The translations under genes were made by a program, and so were the position numbers. 34,506 bases of DNA. It comes from Terriglobales bacterium (GTDB lineage: Bacteria > Acidobacteriota > Terriglobia > Terriglobales > Acidobacteriaceae). The notes under the pieces were generated by a model. It made no database searches, had not been told where the DNA came from, and was given only the letters and a program-made list of their open reading frames with translations. The DNA lies in contig JAATEV010000038.1 of assembly GCA_015655585.1 (NCBI GenBank), forward strand, positions 1 through 34,506, written 5' to 3'. Positions 7,301 through 13,111 of the stretch are shown piece by piece (position 1 is the first letter of the stretch; the number at the start of each line of letters is the position of its first letter).

Positions 7301-8614
7301 ATGAGTCAGGCTAGAGAGGACGCGCTTGAGATATTCCGGTATGCGCTGGACGCTTCGCGGGTGGATGCGGAGATGGTGCGGCGTGTGCAGTTTGAGGGTG
7401 GGGCGCTGTATGTGGATGAAGACCGGTATGCGCTGGGCGATTATGACCGGCTGATGCTGGTGGCGATCGGCAAGGCGGGCGAGACGCTGGCTCGGAGTTT
7501 TTTGCGGCAGATGGGCGAGGCTGCGGCGCGATTTGAAGGGGTGGTGGTGGCTCCGCTGGGCGTGGAGGCTCCGCAGGCAGGGATTCGCGTGTATGCCGGG
7601 GGGCATCCCAGCCCGAATACGGCTTCGGTAGCGGCGGCGGAGGACATTCTGAGCAGCCTGGGGTCGCTGACGGAGCGCGATCTGGTGGTTTTTTTAATCA
7701 GCGGCGGTGGGTCGGCGATGCTGGAGCGGTTTCTGGCTCCGGAGGTCTCGCTGGAGCTGATGGCGGCGACGCATAAGGCGCTGGTGGAGAGCGGCGCGCC
7801 GATTGCGGCGATCAATGCGGTGAGGAAGCATCTTTCGGCGGTGAAGGGGGGCAGGCTGGCGGCGGCTGCGGCTCCGGCGGCGCAGGTGACGATCTTTGTC
7901 TCGGACGTGCCGGAGGGGGAGCTGGATGCGCTGTCGTCGGGGCCTACGGTGCCGGACCGCAGCACGGTGGAGGATGTGTATCGCATTGCGGCGGAGTATG
8001 ATCTGGGGGCGAAGCTGCCTCCTGCGATTGGCAGGATGCTGACGAAGCGGCTGCTGGAGGAGACCCCTAAGGAGGGGGACGCGAGCTTTGCGCGGTCGCG
8101 CTGGTATGTGCTGCTGGATAGCGTCTCGCTGGAGCGGGCGGCGGCGAAGCGGGCGCAGGAGCTGGGGTGGCACGTGGTTGTCGATAATACCTGCGACGAC
8201 TGGAGCGCGGAACGGGCGGCGGAGTACCTGGTGGCTCGGGTGCGGGAGCTGCGCGGGGAACGGGAGCGGGTATGCCTGCTGTCGGCGGGCGAGGTTACGG
8301 TGGAGGTTCCGGTGAAGGCCGTGGGCAAGGGGGGGCGCAATCAGCAGTTTGCGCTGCTGTGCGCGGAGCGGATTGCGGGCGGCGAGATGGTGGTGTTGAG
8401 TGGAGGCAGCGACGGGGTGGACGGGAACAGTCCTGCGGCGGGCGGACTGGTGGATGGGAAGACGACGACAAGGGCGGCGGCGGAGAGCTTCTCGGTGCCA
8501 CACGCGCTTGCGGCGTTCGATGCTTTTCCGCTGCTGGCTTTGCTGGAGGATGCGCTGATGACCGGGCCTACGGGGAATAATCTGCGCGATCTGCGGATTC
8601 TGCTGGCTCCTTGA
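7301..8614 (+). CDS. gckA: Glycerate 2-kinase (MOFRL/GckA family)
   Basis: This 437-residue protein fits the DUF4147 + MOFRL two-domain layout of class II glycerate kinases. Landmarks are AIGKAGE near residue 52, GGHPSP, FLISGGGSAML near 130-140, the DVPEG and SSGPTVPD segment near 205-225, VGKGGRNQQFAL near 343, SGGSDGVDGNSPAAGG near 367 and TGPTGNNLRDLRILL at the C-terminus, which is the MOFRL region. The reaction is ATP + D-glycerate to 2-phosphoglycerate, feeding glyoxylate- or serine-derived glycerate into glycolysis. An AGGGA abuts the ATG, so the ribosome site is poor. The gene lies between galM and a [2Fe-2S] protein without an obvious operon link. Confidence 0.94.
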   Translation: MSQAREDALEIFRYALDASRVDAEMVRRVQFEGGALYVDEDRYALGDYDRLMLVAIGKAGETLARSFLRQMGEAAARFEGVVVAPLGVEAPQAGIRVYAGGHPSPNTASVAAAEDILSSLGSLTERDLVVFLISGGGSAMLERFLAPEVSLELMAATHKALVESGAPIAAINAVRKHLSAVKGGRLAAAAAPAAQVTIFVSDVPEGELDALSSGPTVPDRSTVEDVYRIAAEYDLGAKLPPAIGRMLTKRLLEETPKEGDASFARSRWYVLLDSVSLERAAAKRAQELGWHVVVDNTCDDWSAERAAEYLVARVRELRGERERVCLLSAGEVTVEVPVKAVGKGGRNQQFALLCAERIAGGEMVVLSGGSDGVDGNSPAAGGLVDGKTTTRAAAESFSVPHALAAFDAFPLLALLEDALMTGPTGNNLRDLRILLAP

Positions 8615-8669
8615 TGCTGCTCGCCTGCCGGCTGATCCTGCTTGGCGTGGTATAACGGGACTATTCGGC

Positions 8670-9119
8670 ATGGCAGAAGAGCATCGTCAAAGTATTGTGC
8701 GGGCGGATGGCCGCGAGGTAGAGATTGTTCAGCGGCGCGCTCATCTGTCGTACTGCTTCTTCGGCTGTTGCTGCGGCAGGACGGATAAGGGCTTTGCCGC
8801 TGCTCCGGTGGACACGTACAAGGACGAGTGGACGCGGCGGAAGATGCGGAAGGTGATGCATCTGACGAAGGCGGGCTGCCTGGGGCCGTGTGTGCTGGCG
8901 AATGTGGCTAGCCTGGTGTTCGATGGGCGGTCGGTGTGGTTCCACTCGATCAATACGCCGGAGCTGGTGAAGCAGATTTTTCTCTACGTCGATGCGATGA
9001 TTGAGGCGGACCGTTTTCTGGAGCCTGTTGGGGAGATCGCTGGATACGTTTTTAATTATTACGACTGGGATATGCGGGGTTTGGGTGCGCCGATTGGGAG
9101 CGAGCCAGAATTGGCTTAG
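8670..9119 (+). CDS. Thioredoxin-like [2Fe-2S] ferredoxin domain protein
   Basis: This protein of 149 residues has a cysteine pattern typical of thioredoxin-fold [2Fe-2S] proteins: a first cluster C29 with C33-C34-C35 (CFFGCCCG) and a second pair C70 and C74 (TKAGCLGPC), about 35 residues apart, enough to ligate one [2Fe-2S] centre. The middle LVFDGRSVWFHSI and the helix PELVKQIFLYVDAMI fit the (2Fe-2S) ferredoxin family seen in cyanobacteria and Acidobacteriota. No signal peptide is present, so it is cytoplasmic. Its electron partner is unknown. A TATAAC at 8651-8656 followed 13 bases later by the ATG, with no Shine-Dalgarno sequence between, suggests a very short leader. Confidence 0.82.
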   Translation: MAEEHRQSIVRADGREVEIVQRRAHLSYCFFGCCCGRTDKGFAAAPVDTYKDEWTRRKMRKVMHLTKAGCLGPCVLANVASLVFDGRSVWFHSINTPELVKQIFLYVDAMIEADRFLEPVGEIAGYVFNYYDWDMRGLGAPIGSEPELA

Positions 9120-9153
9120 TGTGGCTTTCCTGAAGGGATAGAGGCGATCCAGA

Positions 9154-9205
9154 AGCAGATTCCTCCGCTGCGCTGTGGAATGACAAAATAAGCTGCGGAA
9201 TGACA
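9154..9205. repeat. Dispersed-type intergenic repeat with two GGAATGACA units
   Basis: A 14-base unit, GCTGTGGAATGACA at 9172-9185, recurs as GCTGCGGAATGACA at 9192-9205 (13/14, 20-base period). A looser relative, GTTGCGGAATGATG, occurs at about 12096-12109. Intergenic sequences with this look are common in Acidobacteriota as I recall, but copy number was not tested. Confidence 0.5.
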
Positions 9206-9250
9206 GAACAAAAGGGGATGCCATTCTGAATTCCTCAAAGCAAACAGCTT

Positions 9251-10174
9251 TTAATTCTCAGAGGGTTTCTCCACGTGATCGATGACGATCATCTCGACTG
9301 GTCCTTTGGCCGGTTCGAGTCTGAGGCCAAGTTGTTCCTGGAGAGCAGTGAATATCGATGGCGGGTCTGCTGGGTCGGACGCGGGAGACAGGCTACCAAT
9401 GGGCTGCATAAGGGGCATTGCGGCCATCTTTGTGCCTTCGCGCGAAAACTCTACGTGAATATCGAATCGTCCGGTGAGGCCGGTCTTATTGATCACGGGA
9501 CGGTCTAAAACCGCGAGGAGCTGTTTGGAAAAATCATCGAGAGTTACGCCCCGGTCTTTCACCGAGGCGACCGATCCCCCGCCGATCAGACTCTCACAAT
9601 ATTCCTGGCCTGGCTGTAGGGCTGGCGGTGGGGATGTGGAATAGGGCGTGCAGCTTCCTTCAATAAACGCGTGTAACTTCGGCCCTCCATGCGCGACGCT
9701 TAAGACATAAACGTTACCCTCGCCCATTTGGCGATGATTCTTCAATCGAAAACGGTCTTCTAAGAGCGCTTGCATCATCGGGCCCATCATCATCTTCACG
9801 CTCGGATTTCCTTCTGCAACAGCGTCGATCTCATAGAAGGCTGAGTGTATCCAGGACGGACCGCCGTTGATGGGAGTAAATGTGTCCGCATAGGCGCTCC
9901 GAATCAGACCCATGCCGTGGTCATCGAGCAGGGGATAGCAACCAGTGCGGAGCCTTCCGGGTGATGAATTGCCACGAGGCGGATACATGCCGCCGGGGCC
10001 AGGTACCTGCCGTTGTCGAGGGTCCTGACAGGGGCGGATCGAAACCACTTCGAATTTTTGCGCGACCGGTGCTACAGATTGGGCCAGCATACGTGAGCCA
10101 CTCAGCGCACCTATAACAATTGGGACTGTTATGGCTGAGAATCCGGCCGCCATTGCCAATAGATTTCTTCCCAT
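9251..10174 (-). CDS. TIGR03435-family soil-associated exported protein
   Basis: This 307-residue protein has an N-terminal hydrophobic export signal (AMAAGFSAITVPIVIGAL). The family signature is clear: FEVVSIRPC near residue 41, SPGRLRTGCYPL, GGPSWIHSAFYEIDAVAEG near 105-120, MMQALLEDRFRLKNHRQ, YVLSVAHGGPKL, then VINKTGLTGRFDIHVEF and the C-terminal SIFTALQEQLGLRLEPAKG with VEMIVIDHVEKPSEN. TIGR03435 proteins are greatly expanded in Acidobacteriota such as Solibacter and have no established function; some sit near M56/BlaI-type sensor systems. None is visible here, so this is a solitary copy. A GAGGA motif lies five bases before ATG 10174. Confidence 0.93.
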   Translation of the reverse strand: MGRNLLAMAAGFSAITVPIVIGALSGSRMLAQSVAPVAQKFEVVSIRPCQDPRQRQVPGPGGMYPPRGNSSPGRLRTGCYPLLDDHGMGLIRSAYADTFTPINGGPSWIHSAFYEIDAVAEGNPSVKMMMGPMMQALLEDRFRLKNHRQMGEGNVYVLSVAHGGPKLHAFIEGSCTPYSTSPPPALQPGQEYCESLIGGGSVASVKDRGVTLDDFSKQLLAVLDRPVINKTGLTGRFDIHVEFSREGTKMAAMPLMQPIGSLSPASDPADPPSIFTALQEQLGLRLEPAKGPVEMIVIDHVEKPSEN

Positions 10175-10250
10175 ATTCGTCCTCTTCGTTTTCTTTGTGC
10201 CACGATCTTAACATCTGCACTGAAAAGGCTGTCTTACGAGGGACTTATGT

Positions 10251-10280
10251 CGTGCAGCCGTCTGCATAGACAGTTGCACG
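10251..10280. promoter_or_regulatory. 30-bp nested palindrome upstream of the TIGR03435 gene
   Basis: CGTGCA (10251-10256) pairs with TGCACG (10275-10280), and inside them GTCT pairs with AGAC around GCAT. It is centred about 90 bases upstream of ATG 10174 on the - strand and could be an operator. It lies equally in the cbtA 3' region, so its target is uncertain. Confidence 0.35.
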
Positions 10281-10318
10281 GATTCGGTTGAGTCTTTCCA
10301 TTTATAAAGGAATGGATT

Positions 10319-11029
10319 TTAGAGGCGGGAGCGCAGGAGACTGCGTTGCGTGAGCCAGCCGAAGAATAGGCCTTGCGAGGCCCATAGGACGGCTTGGATT
10401 TCGAAGGCCGCTATGCGGAAGCGCCATAGGAGCGAGGCGGGGAAGTCGGCGGGGACTTCGTCGATCTTCGGCAGGAAGCAGGAGACCGGGAGCATGATAA
10501 GCAGAAAGACTGCGATGGCGAGCAGGTTTCCGTTCCATGAGCCGAAGCGCGTGACGAAGCGTCTGCTGAGTTGCAGGGAGAGCACGGTGGCGGCGATGGA
10601 GAAGGCGATGAGGAGAAAGTATGCCGCCGTGCGCGTGCCGATGGTGTCGGGGTTGCCGACGGCGGGCGGGTTTGCGGGGTACTTGAGCTGCGGCACGAGC
10701 ACGATGGCCGTGTAACCGACGGCGGCGAGTAGCAGGGAGAGCGCACGCGGCTCCTTGACGCCGATGCGACCGATGGCTGCGGCGAAGGCGAGGCCGAAGA
10801 GTCCTCCGATGGAGGCTCCGTAGGCGACGACGCCGGTGAGGAGGCCAAAGGTGCGCTGCGTGGCGCGGCTGACGGGCTCGGGGGAGTCGTCGTGGTCATG
10901 ATCGTGGCTGGTTTCGAACGCGATGGCACGCTCTACCTGCGGCTCGCCGGTTACGCGGGCGAAGGCGAAGGTGAGCAGGCCGGCGACGACGCCGACGAGC
11001 ATTCCGCGAAGGAGCAGAGTGCGGATCAT
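10319..11029 (-). CDS. cbtA: CbtA family membrane subunit of a predicted cobalt transporter
   Basis: From ATG 11029 the protein is 236 residues. About six hydrophobic segments are visible: 4-24, 61-88, 95-115, 133-153, 166-186 and 212-230. After the first is a His/Asp-rich loop (SHDHDHDD), a plausible metal-binding site. The RTLLLRGMLVGVVAGLL opening, the Q-L-K-Y-P-A-N-P-P-A-V-G-N-P-D segment and the C-terminal WASQGLFFGWLT match CbtA. CbtA and CbtB are predicted cobalt importers because they recur under cobalamin riboswitch control; transport has been inferred mostly from context. An in-frame TTG immediately precedes the ATG. It follows cbtB by 18 bases and shares its riboswitch-controlled transcript. 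Confidence 0.92.
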   Translation of the reverse strand: MIRTLLLRGMLVGVVAGLLTFAFARVTGEPQVERAIAFETSHDHDHDDSPEPVSRATQRTFGLLTGVVAYGASIGGLFGLAFAAAIGRIGVKEPRALSLLLAAVGYTAIVLVPQLKYPANPPAVGNPDTIGTRTAAYFLLIAFSIAATVLSLQLSRRFVTRFGSWNGNLLAIAVFLLIMLPVSCFLPKIDEVPADFPASLLWRFRIAAFEIQAVLWASQGLFFGWLTQRSLLRSRL

Positions 11030-11047
11030 CAAGAGACGGCTACCGGC

Positions 11048-11302
11048 TTAGTGGCAGGGGTAGCCGAGCAGGTGGCGGCCGTCGTGGAGGAACTCGTGGA
11101 CAGTGCTGCCCTGGATGAGCGAGGTTGCGCCCTGTTCCGCTCCGACGAAGTAGAGTACGAGAAGCATCATGAGGCCGCCGAAGAGCAGCCAGGGAAGCAG
11201 TTCGCGAAAGGGAATCGCGGGGAGCGAGAGGGGCTGGTCCGTGGTCAGAGGAGAGAGGGCTACGGAGAGAGGGCTACAGGAACTTTCGAAAGACTGGGCC
11301 AT
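11048..11302 (-). CDS. cbtB: CbtB family small subunit of a predicted cobalt transporter
   Basis: The gene encodes 84 residues from ATG 11302, which is fixed by AGGAGG seven bases upstream; the ten extra in-frame residues upstream lie inside the leader. It has one transmembrane segment (LLPWLLFGGLMMLLVLYFVGAEQG) and ends in the family signature VHEFLHDGRHLLGYPCH, whose His and Cys residues are likely metal ligands. It is first in the cbtB-cbtA operon and directly downstream of a cobalamin-type riboswitch, so cobalt import would be repressed when corrinoid is plentiful. Length and topology are normal for CbtB. Confidence 0.94.
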   Translation of the reverse strand: MAQSFESSCSPLSVALSPLTTDQPLSLPAIPFRELLPWLLFGGLMMLLVLYFVGAEQGATSLIQGSTVHEFLHDGRHLLGYPCH

Positions 11303-11345
11303 GATAAAACCTCCTGGGATCGTGCGTCCCAAAGCAAGGGTTGAA

Positions 11346-11420
11346 TTGAAGAAGGAAGGACTGGCTTTACAGTGGCGCGACCGCGCCGGGGTTGCACCGG
11401 CTTCTTTGCGTCTTCTTCAA
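11346..11420 (-). ncRNA. Compact cobalamin-type riboswitch of cbtBA
   Basis: On the - strand a 9-bp closing stem (complement of 11412-11420 with 11346-11354) encloses the cobalamin core: CCGGTGCAACCCCGG, then GCGCGGTCGCGCC and CACTGTAAAGCC, matching the B12-box type core GCC-ACTGTAA. It lacks the long peripheral arms of the larger copy at 19.7-19.9 kb, so it resembles the short AdoCbl-type class. Downstream a hairpin (complement of about 11311-11334, GGGA with TCCC) reaches the AGGAGG ribosome site of cbtB, suggesting control of translation. Confidence 0.87.
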
Positions 11421-11431
11421 CTTCTGATTTG

Positions 11432-11460
11432 AGCGTATGCGTGTGGTGGTGGAGTGTCAA
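11432..11460 (-). promoter_or_regulatory. Promoter of the riboswitch-cbtBA transcript
   Basis: A perfect -35 TTGACA (complement of 11455-11460), a 17-base spacer and -10 TACGCT (complement of 11432-11437) place the transcription start near 11425, just before the riboswitch closing stem. Confidence 0.75.
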
Positions 11461-11497
11461 GGCTTGGACGGATGATAGTCTGGCACCGACCTTGACG

Positions 11498-12079
11498 ATG
11501 CACACTCCAGCTACGCGGATTACCTTCATCAGCCATGCGGCTACGGCGGCTGTGCGGAGGGCGGCGTTTCCTCTGGATGAGGGGTTGGAGGAGTCGGCGT
11601 GTGAGGCGATTGCAGGGCTTGGGTGGGTGGCTCCGCGAGCGCAGAGGATCTTTGCCGGGCCGGAGCTGCGGACGCGCCAGACAGCGGATGCTCTGGGGCT
11701 GAAATATGTCGTGGAGCCGGAGCTGCGGGATTGCGACTATGGGCGATGGCGCGGGCTGGCGATGGACGAGGTGGAGCCGGAGAGCCTGATGGCGTGGCTT
11801 ACGGATGCTGAGGCCGCTCCGCATGGCGGCGAGTCGGTGGCGGCGGTGATGGAACGGACGAGGCTCTGGCTGGAGGCGCAGCAGGGCGCGGGGCATGGGG
11901 TTGCGGTGACGCATCCGGCGGTGATTCGTGCGGCGGTGGTTTGTGCGATGGGCGCGCCGGTGGAGGCGTTCTGGAGGGTGGATGTTGCGCCGCTGTCGCT
12001 GACAGACCTGCGGTGGAACGGGCGTGTGTGGACGGTTCGTGCGGTGGGGTGTTCGCTGCAACGGGGTGGGAGCTTCTGA
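11498..12079 (+). CDS. Histidine-phosphatase-family protein with SHA in place of RHG
   Basis: From ATG 11498 the protein is 193 residues. The fold's landmarks are present: ISHAAT (His13, the residue that is phosphorylated in this superfamily), GPELRTRQTAD, ELRDCDYGRWRG, the acid PHGGES and VTHPAV with His139. The canonical RHG is SHA here, so the first phosphate-binding Arg is replaced by Ser, which may lower or change activity. Its position divergent from cbtBA suggests a corrinoid role such as alpha-ribazole phosphatase (CobC-like), but similar proteins accompany CbtA elsewhere as I recall and the substrate is unproven. The 42 upstream in-frame residues overlap the riboswitch and are not credible coding sequence. 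Confidence 0.82.
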   Translation: MHTPATRITFISHAATAAVRRAAFPLDEGLEESACEAIAGLGWVAPRAQRIFAGPELRTRQTADALGLKYVVEPELRDCDYGRWRGLAMDEVEPESLMAWLTDAEAAPHGGESVAAVMERTRLWLEAQQGAGHGVAVTHPAVIRAAVVCAMGAPVEAFWRVDVAPLSLTDLRWNGRVWTVRAVGCSLQRGGSF

Positions 12080-12155
12080 GTTGATTTGTGCTGCGTTGCG
12101 GAATGATGGATTGTTCTGCGACAACGCTTTAAGCGTGATGCGCTAGAATGACCTC

Positions 12156-12548
12156 GTGCGGCGTCTTCTCGCCATCTCGTTGCTGCTCCTGCTGGGTTTT
12201 CCGCTGGTCTCGCCGTTGTTTGCGCTTACGGCAGATGCGGAGATGAACCTTCCTGCGTGCTGTCGCCGCAACGGCGCACACCATTGCAGGATGGGCGCGG
12301 CGGAGCGGGATGGACTTGCGGAGCATTCCGGGGCGAAGGCTCCGGCGATGGGTGGGCGATGCCCTTATCTGCCGCAGGGCCTGCCGGTTGCTGCGAACGC
12401 CTCGTTCTTTGTGCTGACGGATGCGGCGGCGCGTGGCTTTGCGGACCTGGCTGTTGACCGATTTGCGATCGATCGAGAGCTTGCGTTACGGCGTGTGCTG
12501 CGTGAGCGTTCTAGCCTGCAACGTGGTCCTCCTGCCTTTTCTCTCTGA
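12156..12548 (+). CDS. Exported Cys/His-rich small protein, copy 1 (DUF2946-like)
   Basis: This protein of 130 residues starts at GTG and opens with an export signal (LLAISLLLLLGFPLVSPLFA). The mature part carries PACCRRNGAHHCRM (Cys35, Cys36, His42, His43, Cys44), then RCPYLP and a C-terminal RGPPAF. The paralog at 12673 shares all of these. CPY(C) and a terminal RGPP recall DUF2946 proteins that sit beside TonB-dependent copper receptors in proteobacteria; this assignment is from memory. A metal-binding periplasmic role is likely. No Shine-Dalgarno sequence is present; a -10-like TAGAAT ends six bases before the GTG. It precedes the paralog and a TonB receptor, probably in one operon. Confidence 0.75.
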   Translation: MRRLLAISLLLLLGFPLVSPLFALTADAEMNLPACCRRNGAHHCRMGAAERDGLAEHSGAKAPAMGGRCPYLPQGLPVAANASFFVLTDAAARGFADLAVDRFAIDRELALRRVLRERSSLQRGPPAFSL

Positions 12549-12672
12549 TCCCAATCTCTGACATTCCTTTGTTGTCCATGTGGTGCGTGGTCTTTGCGCT
12601 GCCTGCGTTATGAGTGTTTACGTGCAGGCGCGTGGATCGGCATCTCTGCCTGCATTGCTTTAAAGGCTTCGT

Positions 12673-13047
12673 GTGCGCCGTATTCTTGCCATCTCGCTGT
12701 TGTTGCTGCTTGGTCTGCCGCTGGTTGCTCCGCTCTTTGCGGACGGCGCGGCGGAGGCGAGCGTGCCTGCGTGCTGCCGCAGGGACGGCAAGCATCATTG
12801 CATGATGATGCAGATGGAGTCGCAGAGCGGCGACGGTGTGCGGTTGGCGGCGGTGCGCGAACGATGCCCCTACTGCCCGACGGTGCCGGTCACTCCTCAT
12901 CTTGATTTTGCGATGGACGCGGGGGAGACGACGATCTGCTCCGCGGTCGTCAGTCATCCGTGCGGTGTGGCGCAGACGGAGGCGCGTCTCCGCATCTCGT
13001 TCGACCGTTCGCGACAGAAACGCGGGCCTCCTCTCTTTCAATCCTGA
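12673..13047 (+). CDS. Exported Cys/His/Met-rich small protein, copy 2 (DUF2946-like)
   Basis: This 124-residue protein starts at GTG 12673 and is a clear paralog of the preceding gene: a near-identical signal peptide (MRRILAISLLLLLGLPLV), PACCRRDGKHHCMMMQM (Cys34, Cys35, His41, His42, Cys43 with added Met), a complete RCPYCP where copy 1 has CPYL, and terminal RGPPLF. The middle and the two extra cysteines near residues 90-100 diverge. Tandem duplication followed by divergence is evident. The ligands suit a soft or borderline metal (Cu, Co, Ni). It lies 64 bases upstream of the TonB receptor ATG, so a shared transcript is likely. Function is inferred only from composition and context. Confidence 0.78.
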   Translation: MRRILAISLLLLLGLPLVAPLFADGAAEASVPACCRRDGKHHCMMMQMESQSGDGVRLAAVRERCPYCPTVPVTPHLDFAMDAGETTICSAVVSHPCGVAQTEARLRISFDRSRQKRGPPLFQS

Positions 13048-13111
13048 ACAGCGCAAATGACGTGCAGGTTAGTTCACGTGGCGAAACGGATTGGAGGCAG
13101 GTTTGTTTTCT

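Noticed and set aside
11372..11497. Extension of the histidine-phosphatase gene upstream to 11372
   Set aside because: The added residues are translated from the antisense of the riboswitch and its promoter, with Trp/Ser runs and no family similarity.
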